A stretch of 27,830 bases of DNA from Nemertoderma westbladi (taxonomy: Eukaryota > Xenacoelomorpha > Nemertodermatida > Nemertodermatidae): positions 1-27,830 of the forward strand of contig JAUCBJ010000885.1 in assembly GCA_032718475.1 (NCBI GenBank), given 5' to 3'. Positions 11,008-20,045 of the stretch are shown in pieces (within the stretch, counting starts at the first letter, position 1; every line of letters begins with the position of its first letter). The translations under genes were made by a program, and so were the position numbers. The notes beneath the pieces were generated by a model, which worked only from the letters and a program-made list of their open reading frames with translations, was not told the origin of the DNA and did no database searches.

Positions 11008-11121
11008 TTAAAAACCCTAGTCTTAGCATCTTAAAATACTTATTAAAATACTCCCCAGCTGTCATTGTAATTATCAAATATTATCAACAATAGCATGTTT
11101 ATTACTATTACTACATAAACT

Positions 11122-11510
11122 ACATTCACAAGAATGCTACGCCGGGTTCATTGTGTCAAATACAATGCACACATCCCCAACCAGACACTATATAACATTG
11201 GAGGTGTCTGATTGGTTCCCCCAAGTTTGACACTAGAACAAAGTCGCCTCCGCTTTGCAGGGCATTGCTTTCGCCGTGAGGACCAGCCAGTGCATAATCT
11301 TGTACTTTGGCGGCCTCACGGAGTAAACAGGCATAGTAGACAGCCCATGACTTTCTTGAGACGCATCTTAAAGGACACTGGCCTTGAAGATGCGGATGAT
11401 CTAGCAAGTGTCATGGGTGATAGGGAGTTGTGGTGGCGCAATTTTGTCGACAAGCCGGCACAGCATTCTTAAAAATGCAGCTGCAATGGAGCATGCCGAT
11501 CCTAGTAGTA
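11122..11510 (+). pseudogene. LINE-A 3' copy 2, ORF2 C-terminus
   Basis: Plus-strand copy of the same 3' end as at 8758-9330. It starts at ACATTCACAAGAATGCTACG and ends with GCATGCCGATCCTAGTAGTA. Translation gives MLRRVHCVKYNAHIPNQTLY, then an in-frame TGA where copy 1 has a serine TCA codon, then an open frame with RLRFAGHCFR, DTGLEDADDL and a stop at 11470-11472. It is severely 5'-truncated and inactive. Copies 1 and 2 lie in opposite orientations about 1.8 kb apart and form a long inverted repeat around the foldback element. Confidence 0.8.
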
Positions 11511-11814
11511 TTACTATATGGTTATATATACCGAGGATGTTTTAGGAGGAGTTGTAGTTTATGTTTCTCAGTAATTAATGTTTTTTTTTGAGGATTTGTT
11601 AAAAAAGCGATCACCAATACTAGCCTATTTACATGCTGAAACTATTACAAATATGGTCTTCCATTTTCCTTTGAACCAATAACCTGGTATTAAATCATCC
11701 CAAATCTGATTTACTCTGCCGACTTCGACAGCATCAGAGATTATTTATTAGTCAACACTCCTTTATTACATCATATTATAACTATTTGTTGCACGTGAAG
11801 TAAGATAAAACATA
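11511..11814. other. Non-coding stretch between two LINE 3' ends
   Basis: No gene or repeat is recognised. It separates LINE-A copy 2 from the 3' end of the CR1-like LINE. Confidence 0.4.
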
Positions 11815-11981
11815 ATTAGTGGAGGGAGAAAAACCACCCAGGCGTATCAGCGCTTACGGGGGTTAATAAAAAACAAAATTTAAAATCACTAAACATTAAA
11901 ATTTACATCAGCTTAAAAAAAAAATTAAAAAGAAATACGAATAAAATGAACTGTACATACCGTAGAACCCAGAAACGTTTA

Positions 11982-14957
11982 TTACGAGCGACCGATTAGT
12001 GGTCGATTAAATTTGCAAATTGGTAGGAAATCGTGGTTCTTGAGCTTGGTCGCAAAACTGACAAGTGTTCTGGAATCTACTATATCTTCTGGCAAATCAT
12101 TCCAGACTGGCACAACACGGCTGGTAAATGAGTTTTTAGATATAATTAATCTACATCTAGGTACATTTAACTTGTGAGAGTGGCCACGCAGACCCGGACG
12201 GTTAGTATAGCTAAATAGCGCACCAAAATCTAAATCAACTAAATTTCTCTCTATACTGAAAAGTAACTTTAGATCAAAAATATATCGTCGGACTTCCAGC
12301 GGTTGTAAATTAAGGTGTTGTATTCTATGTATGTACGGTTTGTAACTAATATTGCAACGGCTATACAATCTACGTGTAAAATATCGCTGGACACTCTCCA
12401 CAAGATCAATACTGCCTAATGAAAAAGGCGACCATACTGGTGTACAGTATTCTAGAATCGGTCTAACGTATGATTTATAGGCTGTTAATATTGCACCTTT
12501 ATTGCTAGTCTTAAAGCAACGAAATATCATATTAGTTATGTTAAAAGCCTTTGTACACTGTTGTTTACAGTATTTATCAAACTTCAAATCCGCAGATATA
12601 ATAATACCTAAATCTTTACATTTCGTCACCTTCTTTATCACTTTATTGCCTAGCACATAATTGTAATTATTATTATTTGCACCTATATGTAGAACCATAC
12701 ATTTATCCGGGGCTATATTTAGCTGCCAAAGGTTGGCCCAGGTCTCTAACCTAGAGAGGCTAGCGTTCAGACTATGACTTTCATTGGACGGACCATATAG
12801 CTTGACATCATCGGCAAATAAACGGCAGGACATGTTATCCCTGTCCAAAAGCGGTGGTAAGTCGTTTATGTATATCAGGAACACAACCGGTCCGAGGACA
12901 CTGCCCTGTATTGTTCCGGATACGACCCGACAGTAGTCGGAATATTTATCTCCTACAACTATTCTTTGGGTTCTGTTACTGAGAAATGCCGATAGCCAAG
13001 ATAATAGGTCGCCCGAAATCCCATAACTAGACAATTTAATCAATAGCTTTGAATGTATAATAGAATCAAAAGCCTTGGCATACATAGTCTATGTATATCA
13101 CATCAAAGGATTTCTTACGGTCTAGAAAATTGCACCAATCTTTTACACATTCAATAAGTTGAGAACAAGTAGAGCGTTTTTTTAAAAAGCCGTGTTGTGC
13201 CTTACATATTAAACCATGTTTAAACAAATAATTTACTATTTCAAACTTTATACACGATTCCATTAATTTGCACGCTACACATGTTAATGAGACTGGCCTG
13301 TAATTGTACGGGTCTGACGGATTTCCCTTTTTGTATATCGGAATGACATTGGCTGTAAGCCATATCGTCGGTAACGCGTGATATTCAAAAGAAATTTTGA
13401 AAAGTGCCGATAATGGTGCCGCAATGCAGCGAGACAAATTTGCGAAGAGAATGTTCGGTAATCCGTCAGGTGTACGGCTGGTCTTTTTTTTAAGTTTCCT
13501 AAGCAAAGCATATACTGTAACGGGACAGAAATCAACTTTTGATAAATTGGTTATAGAATCAATCCTACGTTTAAAACTAGGTATATTATCATTATCTAAA
13601 TTAATATTTTCGCTTAATACTTCAGCGAAAATACGGGCTTTTATCAAATCATCTACCACTATATCCCCCTTATGTTTCAGAGGGGCAATTTCCGACTTTC
13701 CTTTACGCTTGGAATTAACGTAATTGAAAAGGGTACTCTTATTTTCGGAAGATAAAATTTTATTCTCCTTTATGCAAGCCGCACGGAAGATTTCCTTAGA
13801 AACTTCTTTAGCACATTGATCATATGCTATTTTGCCCCCGGTTGTGTGCCGGCGACGCCACAGCTGTTTTTTTTTGCGCTGTAAAACACGAATATGTTCG
13901 GGGTGGGGTTTGATGATTGATTTAAATTGTTTAAAAGGCACAAACTGATCAATACCCGTTTTTAGTTTACAAGAAAAAGCATTCCAAAAATCCTCTACTG
14001 TATTACACGTTAGATATATATTAGACCAATCGCAACTGTCGATGTAGTTAGTAAAATCTGCGTAATCAGCATGTTTAAAATCGTAAAATCCGTGGCATTC
14101 CCGGTTCTCGGTGGAAACTGGATTAGGTCCTAAAAGATTAAAAGTAACTGTACTATGGTCGCTAGTTGCGAATGGTACCGTAACTGCAATGTTAGAAATA
14201 TAGAATTGATCTGTGGTAAACACTAAATCTAACACGTTATTGCCACGTGTAGGGCTGAACTGGAGCTGAGATAAACCAGCTTCCAAAACAAACGTTGAAA
14301 ACACGTTATATATATCTGTGTCGGGAAATTCAGATTCTTCCCATTTAACTAAAGGTAAATTAAAATCGCCAATAATAGTACACGGCGTTTCAATGTCGCA
14401 TAATTTCGCTAACAAATTGCACAATATAGAATCAGAAGGTAAGTTAGGTCGGGGACGATAGACACTGATTATACGAGACGGGTTTTTACCTAAAAGATCA
14501 ACAGCCACTACATCGGCCTCTGTAGCCAGACATTCAGTATCGAAACTTTCCACTTTGCGACATTTAATGCTGTTTCGAATTAGCAGCGCTGCACCGCCAC
14601 CAATTTTACCAATTCTGTCATTTCTAAAAACATCATATTTATTTTCACCGTTTATCATTTGGTCCGTCACAGAATCACGTAGCCATGATTCTGTCACTCC
14701 TACTATATCATAATTTGGTGGACATAGCAGCGATTCTAGATCGCTCAGTTTGTTACAAACTGAACGCGCATTTATCAAGCAGCAGTTAAGTAGCGCCTTA
14801 GGGGCAGATTGATTATTTCGCTTGTGGTAGCGATTACCAGATTTGGGTTGTTCATTTCGCCGTGAGTCGGATTTGGTTGCGTTCGACTGTTTGCGCTGAT
14901 AAATCTGGCGCGTTTCTCCCCTTACTCGTTTTCCCGCTCCTGTTTCCAAGAGCGATC
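11982..14957 (-). pseudogene. CR1-like ORF2, endonuclease-reverse transcriptase, one frameshift
   Basis: The multifunctional LINE enzyme that nicks target DNA and copies the element RNA at the nick. The N-terminal AP-endonuclease domain shows LINARSVCNK, TESWL, an IIGDFNLP motif and TSDHSTV, which supplies the conserved aspartate and histidine. The reverse transcriptase follows with PIYKKGNPSDPYNYRPVSLT, QHGFLKKRSTCSQL, AKAFD, QGSVLGP and the catalytic FADD. A CR1-type C-terminal region ends at 11982. The total is about 990 codons, normal for the family. The first part (to 13066) and second part (from about 13085) are in different frames because CATA is duplicated at 13079-13086 in plus-strand reading. 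The frame is otherwise open. It has no ATG before the endonuclease: it opens after a TGA at about 14956-14958, inside the end of ORF1. Confidence 0.9.
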
Positions 14958-16331
14958 ACGTCTCCAGTAACCATCGTCCTGCTTTACGAACTTCCATATC
15001 GCACCATCGGGGCGGATGCTGTAGCTGGAAGTAGTATTGTCCTCATCGCTATCTTTTATCTCTTTGTTCATTCGACTCACTATCTTCCGTTGAGAACGGA
15101 TATGGCGTTCGGTTTCCTCTGTCCGGCTCGGGCGTACCGTAAGTTTATCGTATATGGATGGAGTCTCCGAGCTTTTCGAATCATCGAAACCTACCCGAAA
15201 GTCTCTGGCATCTTGTTCTGTAGTGAAGGTCACTTTTAACAACCTGTTCCTTTTATCCACCGGTCGACCAAGGCGAACTATGTCTGTAACTGTATTTGGG
15301 CTTACACCTGCCACGGTGCAGATATCGGAGATAGTCTTCCTTTCATCCTTCGGGGATTTAGATTCCTCCAATCGGGAGACTATAACTTCTCTCTTAACTT
15401 GATCATGTTTCGTCTGTATTTCTAAAGCCTCTCGTACCGAATCCTGCACTACTTGTGCGAATGGTGCTGGGGCTTTCTTCCTTTTTGTTTTCGAGCGCCA
15501 TTTATCCTTCGGGATAATCCACTCGATTCCATCCTCCTCGTCCATGTCCAAGTCCGAGACCTCCTCGAACTCGGGATTGTCGGCCCGTCCACCAGTTTTT
15601 AGCTCGCGGACCTCCTTTCGCAATGTATCCAGACTGTCGCTAAACCCTGTCATCTGTGAAACGACCACCTGTTTAACCTCTTCCACCAAACTTGTTGAGT
15701 GACGACTGAATGATTTCCCGTCGGAGTCGCACAGGTTGCACATTATTTTGCAGTTTTTGCACTTTGATATCAGAGTAGCTTCAATCTCGGTTATATTCAA
15801 ACAAGAACAATGAATCAGTTTAACGCAAATATCACAGCGTAATGGGTTTGTTGACCCAACTTTCTTATTACAGTGAGGGCAAATACTACTCGAATCGTTC
15901 CCTGTATCGTTGGCCGTTGCTCCAGACTGCTCAAACTCCGAGGTCGGAGTGTGAGTTTTAGGTGAAGCCAACGGCATGCATCCGGTCCCGGTAGTAGTAG
16001 GCCTCTGGGAACTGTTGCGGATTGTTGGGGATTCATTTGGTTTCTTGATAACTCGGGATGATTTCCGTTTATCCGTCGGTGCCAGTGTAGGCCCCCGTCC
16101 GGTGCCAGTTGCGGCTTTGGTGTCGTTCCGAATCGCCTTGGTTATAGGTCGTTTCTTTGGGGATTTAGTTTTCTGCTTGCCTCTCGGCACTGCGCGCAGT
16201 AATTCGATATCGGATGTGTTCGTCGCTGAGGCCGTTGTATCTGCCGTACCCGTACCGGTTCCGCGATCCGATATTAATGCTATAGAATCTGATTCTTCGC
16301 CGGAAGAATCGCTTGTTTGAGGTGTAACCAT
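14922..16331 (-). CDS. CR1-like ORF1, PHD-finger RNA-binding-type protein
   Basis: 469 codons, intact. The ATG at 16331 has A at -3 and G at +4, a strong animal initiation context. Residues 1-150 are rich in S, T, K and R and probably disordered. A PHD-like zinc finger at about 152-200 shows CPHC, CDIC, an H-x-C pair and CKNC, followed by CNLC. A probable helical, coiled-coil-like segment (VEEVKQVVVSQMTGFSDSLD) and an acidic patch follow. Next, about 310-400, comes a domain resembling the RRM-like region of LINE ORF1 proteins (VIVSRLEESK, VRLGRPVDKRNRLLKVTF). In this family ORF1 protein coats the element RNA and acts as a chaperone, which is family knowledge. The 3' end overlaps the ORF2 frame by about 33 bases, so translation of the two is probably coupled. 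Confidence 0.88.
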   Translation of the reverse strand: MVTPQTSDSSGEESDSIALISDRGTGTGTADTTASATNTSDIELLRAVPRGKQKTKSPKKRPITKAIRNDTKAATGTGRGPTLAPTDKRKSSRVIKKPNESPTIRNSSQRPTTTGTGCMPLASPKTHTPTSEFEQSGATANDTGNDSSSICPHCNKKVGSTNPLRCDICVKLIHCSCLNITEIEATLISKCKNCKIMCNLCDSDGKSFSRHSTSLVEEVKQVVVSQMTGFSDSLDTLRKEVRELKTGGRADNPEFEEVSDLDMDEEDGIEWIIPKDKWRSKTKRKKAPAPFAQVVQDSVREALEIQTKHDQVKREVIVSRLEESKSPKDERKTISDICTVAGVSPNTVTDIVRLGRPVDKRNRLLKVTFTTEQDARDFRVGFDDSKSSETPSIYDKLTVRPSRTEETERHIRSQRKIVSRMNKEIKDSDEDNTTSSYSIRPDGAIWKFVKQDDGYWRRDRSWKQERENE

Positions 16332-16460
16332 CCTCTGGATCCAAAATCAGGTGTATCATATACAGATATATCAAGGTCAGTACAGTACACAGGTTAGGTC
16401 AGCAAGTCAATTTACGCAACGGTAATTTCACGGATACGCAACGGATACCTAATTGTCGGA

Positions 16461-16578
16461 ATGACAATGCAAGTCACCGGCTGTATGGCTTCATTATTGT
16501 AGATTGTATTTCTAGTGCCTCGCCTACCCTACTTCTCCATTTATTTCTGCACTTTAAATAATATGATACACACCAACG
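16461..16578. other. Short spacer before SINE copy A
   Basis: A possible 8-base target-site duplicate, TAATATGA at 16559-16566, recurs right after the SINE tail at 16850-16857. Confidence 0.35.
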
Positions 16579-16850
16579 TTCCACCTTGGTGTAGTGGTTG
16601 CATTGAATTCACATCTCCTGTAGGTCGTGGGTTCGATCCTCACATTCACAGGGCAGTTTTCGTTTCGGCACGAATGCTTTAAAGGGGCCAGCCAGGGCGC
16701 ATCCTTGCATCCTTAAGTGGTAGCTAAATGAGTACTGGAGTTTCCTCTGGGGAGTAAAGTTCTGGGGGAACCGCACTGGAAATAAGTCGTCAGACTTTGT
16801 GCGTAATCCCTGGCCTAGCGGCCGAAGAAAATTTACTTTACTTTACTTTT
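16579..16850 (+). mobile_element. tRNA-derived SINE, family 1, copy A
   Basis: The head has an A box TGGTGTAGTGGTTGC at 16587-16601 and a B box GGGTTCGATCCT at 16629-16640, as in an RNA polymerase III tRNA promoter. A body of about 150 bases follows, containing TCCCTGGCCTAGCGGCCGAA near 16807, and the 3' tail is (TTTAC) repeats at about 16831-16850. The head matches the minus-strand copy at 5076-5378. TAATATGA on both sides is a weak candidate target-site duplication. Such elements encode no protein and depend on a LINE partner. Which LINE is not clear from the tails seen here. Confidence 0.8.
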
Positions 16851-16857
16851 AATATGA

Positions 16858-17704
16858 GATGATTAGCTACGTTACTAAAAACGGCCTCAGGAATTTAGTC
16901 CCGGAGGATTTTAGATACCAGATTTGAATTTATATGTCTATTCGTATTATTTCACAGAGATTCATCCAATTAAATACAGACATGCTCTGCTTTGCGTATA
17001 AGATATTGCCCATGTCCAAATAATTAGGCATTGGGGAATTACAATACGATTCTAATTATAAAATGTAGCCAGTTTCTAGCATCAAGTTTCATTGAAGGTC
17101 CGCAGGGGAAGAGAAACTAGTCACCATGTCATTATAACATGTTATGTGAGTCTGTTATGTGAGTAAAGAAACATCTACATTTGTGCAGGAATATGGCAGA
17201 ATTATTACTTCAGCCATTGCTGATTGTGCTACAATACTCCTGAGGGACTGTTTACAAGAGAAACGTTTCAGTAGTTACCTTAACCACAGTCCATCGGCAT
17301 TTGGTATTTTATTTTTAGCGTTTTTCACAGACATCGTTTACAAATGACAGGATGAAATGAAGTGTTGGAACAAGTTAACCTAAGATTGTCTTCCTATAGT
17401 GAAGTATTTACGCATTGCGTGAATGTCCCTGCCTCTTGTCGCGATAAACGGAGTTTTAGTTCAATGGAGAGAACATTTGTGATTCAGGTGAGATCGCGGA
17501 AGCACCATAATGATAAATGGCTTCTGTATAGGCCTACATGATTGCATCTGGGGTCTGCGTGTTGTCTACCTCAGAAAATAAAATCAACTGAGAAGAAAAG
17601 CCATCATATTTGAATGTGTCTATGTCTAACTCTCCAATCTCTGCGTGGTCAGCCTCCATACCATTAAACATTCGTATTTGTTTTTTATGAATCGCAACTT
17701 ACTC
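16858..17704. other. Non-coding stretch, nothing certain
   Basis: About 850 bases. A frame at about 17189-17347 follows an AG acceptor-like sequence (TTTGTGCAG at 17181-17189), but no donor or protein family supports an exon. Confidence 0.4.
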
Positions 17705-17775
17705 ACTAATATATATACTAGTGATATTTTGGTACCATCAGTGAAGGTACCAAAGTGTCACTAGTGTATATTAGT
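17705..17775. repeat. Long hairpin, about 30-bp arms
   Basis: Arms 17705-17736 and 17746-17775 are inverted copies with a few mismatches and a 2-base length difference. Shared blocks are ACTAATATA, ACTAGTGA and TTTGGTACC, and the loop is nine bases. It resembles a solo snap-back MITE. It lies about 60 bases from the LINE-A 3' end. Confidence 0.75.
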
Positions 17776-17837
17776 ATAGAGAAGTATAGAAAGGTTTTCT
17801 TTAATGGTTTATGACAATCTACTACTATTACTAGCTA

Positions 17838-18770
17838 GGATCGGCATGCTACATTGCAGCTGCATTTTTAAGAATGCTGTGCCGGCTTGTCGACAAAATT
17901 GCGCCGTCACATCTCCCTATCACCCATGATATTTGCAGTATCATCGGGCATCTTCAAGGCCAGTGACCTTAAAGATGCGTCTCAAGAAAGTCATGGGCTG
18001 TCCACCAGGCTTATGAGGCCGCCAAACAGCAAGATAATGCAGCAACCTTCACTTCTGCAAAGGATATTGTCAATAAGAATATCTGGGAGTACAGACTCAG
18101 ACACTTTTTTCTATAAAGTTATCTGGCAATACCCTGTCATTATTGAGGAGCTTTTCAAAGTGGGCCTTCCAACCATTGAGGATATCGGCTGGTGATTCTG
18201 CTTTAACTTTGATAGTTGGTTGACTTTTCCTTAGAGGCAAGAACCTCATACCTGTTGCAAAGCTGTAGTGTGAAGCTGGATCTCACAGAGCGGACCAGTG
18301 ATTCTTTGTTCTGCTAGCACAAAGACTTGTCTTTCTTACCTTGTCCACAATAAGGCAGTGATCAGTGGAGAAGGGTTGAAGTATAAATGCATTACAGTCT
18401 TGTATAGAGCTCCTGTATTTCCTACGAAACAGAATATGGTCTATCTGGCACTTGTGACCACTGGGTCCACTGTGAGTCCATAGCTTTCCAGTTCGCTTCT
18501 TGAACTGGGTTCCAGCCGAAAACAATCCATTTCCAGAAATAAAATCCTGAAGATGGATGGAATTTCGGTTAACACCATCGCTATAGACCCAGGGTGATGT
18601 AGGTGATTGATGCAGACTTGCATTAAAGTCTCCCAGGAATGTTAAGAATGCATGCTGATCCACTCCATCAGTAGCTGCTTGTAGATTCTGGTAGAAATTT
18701 GTGGATGTAATTTTGGAATTTCGTGTTTCACCTGTATTCTGCGAGCAGCACCTGATCGTCCTATAAATTG
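17838..18770 (-). pseudogene. LINE-A copy 3, internally deleted: endonuclease joined to 3' end
   Basis: On the minus strand, 18770-18300 encodes an AP-endonuclease fragment: FLGDFNASL near the start, then QIDHILFRRK and STDHCLIV, the conserved aspartate and histidine motifs. The frame then leads into a linker with ADILNGWKAHFEKLLNN (about 18200-18130), the segment that normally precedes the reverse transcriptase. Near 18040 the sequence jumps to the LINE-A C-terminal and 3' end (18040-17838), matching 8776-8950 and ending in the same GCATGCCGATCCTAG. The whole catalytic reverse transcriptase is therefore missing, and a few frame breaks are present. This copy could only move with help. GGGCGATAA motifs lie 5' of the endonuclease, at about 18786-18812. 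Confidence 0.75.
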
Positions 18771-18944
18771 CATTTTTGATGGGAACTTATCGCCCCTGTG
18801 TCTTTATCGCCCTTGTTATATTATGTACAGGTTACATTCCCTGAACTTTCCCATACTTTCTCTAAGTCACATATTTTAGTCACACATATTACTTTTTTTT
18901 TAGTTTCATTTAGAGGACGCCTTCAATTAGAAAGATTAATAATC

Positions 18945-19105
18945 AATTCATAGACTACGCAGCCGCTTGGTTTAATGGTAACAATCTGGGCTTTCATTCA
19001 GGAGGCCCCATGTTCGATCCCTGGGTGACGAAGTACTGTTTGGGCACAAAGTTTTAAATGTAGTAGACGACTACCTAGGATTTCATTCTTCACTGGTCGA
19101 TAAAT
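18945..19105 (+). mobile_element. tRNA-Glu-like SINE, family 2, copy 1
   Basis: The A box TGGTTTAATGGTAAC is at 18968-18982 and the B box TGTTCGATCCC at 19011-19021. The segment between them, with CTTTCA and GGAGGCC, resembles the anticodon and variable region of tRNA-Glu. The same sequence recurs at 23153-23319, from AATTCATAGACT at the start to ACTGGTCGATAAAT at the end, which defines the shared unit. The sequence beyond 19105 continues to a second tRNA-like B box and a hammerhead-like motif, so this unit may be the front part of a longer composite element. Confidence 0.7.
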
Positions 19106-19185
19106 GGTGTCCACCCTGAGGTCTTTATAATGCATGAGTGTTTGAAGCTTATTTATCCAACAATGTGCAATGTTGTGCAATGTGT

Positions 19186-19312
19186 GTGGGTTCGAATCCG
19201 ACACCGCGCTGAAGAGACCCAGTAAGGTCGAAACGTGTACGCGGTTTGGAGTGATTTTAGATATTAATAAAAATTCAATTTTTGTTCAATTCAATTCAAT
19301 TTCAATTCAATA
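19186..19312 (+). mobile_element. Hammerhead-bearing retroelement fragment with TTCAA tail
   Basis: A B-box-like GGGTTCGAATCC (19188-19199) precedes the hammerhead motif (19201-19247), which is followed by an AT-rich segment containing AATAAA and a (TTCAA)n-type tail at 19284-19310. From family knowledge, Penelope-like elements and some small retroelements carry type I hammerheads with very short stem III in this sort of setting. No Penelope coding sequence is visible nearby, so this is a solo terminal repeat, a SINE-like passenger or a 5'-truncated copy. Confidence 0.5.
19201..19247 (+). ncRNA. Type I hammerhead ribozyme motif
   Basis: All conserved core parts are present in order. Stem I is CCGCG (19204-19208) with CGCGG (19240-19244), plus an A-T pair. 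The catalytic box CTGAAGA is at 19209-19215, fitting the consensus CUGANGA. Stem II is GACC (19216-19219) with GGTC (19226-19229) around a 6-base loop. GAA lies at 19230-19232. Stem III has A-U and C-G pairs (19233-19234 with 19237-19238) around a 2-base loop. The predicted cut follows the GUA at 19237-19239. The very short stem III matches hammerheads known from Penelope-like elements, which often act as dimers. Activity is not shown by sequence alone. Confidence 0.7.
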
Positions 19313-19440
19313 AAAATTTTGCGATTCCTAAATTTGTACACTACTCGGTTAAAAAGTATGCATGTGATTTGATTAGTCCTACAATTGCGCCAATAAAAGA
19401 TAAGTTATTTTTGGTAAAATAAACTTATCATTCGAGGTTA
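19313..19440. other. Short non-coding spacer
   Basis: No feature is recognised between the hammerhead element and the LINE-A reverse transcriptase fragment. Confidence 0.4.
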
Positions 19441-20036
19441 CCTAGATCTATTCCTATATATGTAGACATGTACCGAACAACAAGAGTCCCACAAGAAATG
19501 AAAACAAATATGTTGGTGCCAGTTCCCAAGATGGGCAACCTAACACTCTATGGTTCTTTACGGGGAACCTCATTGATCTCGATTGCTGCAAAGCTATACA
19601 ATAGAATTCTATTAAATCGCATCAGGGATCCCATTGAGAGACTGCTCCGTGGAAATCAGAATGGGTTCCGTAAAGGTCGTGGGACCATGGAGCCCATTTT
19701 AATTGAAGAGTTATCAAAAAAGAAAGACAGGCATCTGGCTGTTATCTTTGTTGACTTCTTCAAGGCCTTTGATTCAGTCTTTCGCTTACGTATGTTCAGC
19801 ATACTTTCATTATATGGGAGTCCTGATGAAATTATTGCAGCAATCAGATCAGTGTCTACTGGTCTACTGATCTTCTGGTCTACTGATCGACGACGTTTTT
19901 GTCATCTGTTGACGGTGACACAGAATCATTCGAAGTGTTATGGGGAGTCCTCCAGGGAGACACACTTGCGCCATTCTTGTTCATAATTATGGTTGACTAT
20001 GTTCTATGTATGTCCTCAGATCATCATAATAATGAT
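19441..20036 (+). pseudogene. LINE-A reverse transcriptase core fragment
   Basis: The first frame (19468 to about 19890) has VPQEMKTNMLVPVPKMGNLT, ISIAAKLYNRILLNRIRDPI, NQNGFRKGRGT and VIFVDFFKAFDS, the finger and palm blocks of a LINE reverse transcriptase. A second frame from about 19899 continues with VDGDTESFEVLWGVLQGDTL and APFLFIIMVDYVL. The fragment stops before the catalytic YADD-type block. The family patterns (GNQNGFR, VLQGDTLAPFLF) belong to the same kind of LINE as the C-terminal copies elsewhere in the window. A 16-base imperfect tandem duplication (19859-19890) lies at the frame break but does not by itself explain it. The fragment runs straight into the 63-bp minisatellite at 20046. 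Confidence 0.8.
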
Positions 20037-20045
20037 GGGGTGTTT

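Larger units (their letters stand above)
11815..16460 (-). mobile_element. Nearly full-length CR1-like LINE
   Basis: A two-ORF non-LTR retrotransposon on the minus strand: 5' region (about 16332-16460), ORF1 (16331-14922), ORF2 (about 14957-11982, one frameshift) and a 3' UTR of roughly 170 bases that includes an AT-rich stretch and a CGCTTACGGGGGTTAATAAA-type segment (plus-strand reading, about 11851-11870). The combination of a PHD-like ORF1 with an AP-endonuclease plus CR1-type reverse transcriptase ORF2 is typical of the CR1 group. Both outer ends are estimates; no target-site duplication was resolved. Its near-intact frames make it the youngest large insertion here. A repeated ACGCAACGG motif lies upstream of ORF1 (about 16415-16446). 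Confidence 0.85.

Noticed and set aside
14922-14957. Classical -1 slippery heptamer in the ORF1/ORF2 overlap (GGGAAAAC)
   Set aside because: In the ORF1 frame the codons are CGG GAA AAC, which does not fit X-XXY-YYZ.
13397-16320. Plus-strand frames at 13397-13723, 14862-15239, 15154-15402 and 15976-16320
   Set aside because: They are antisense shadows of the CR1-like ORF1 and ORF2 and encode no recognisable protein.
19859-19890. 16-base tandem duplication as the cause of the LINE-A frameshift
   Set aside because: Removing one copy does not bring the two reverse transcriptase frames into register, so another change must be involved.
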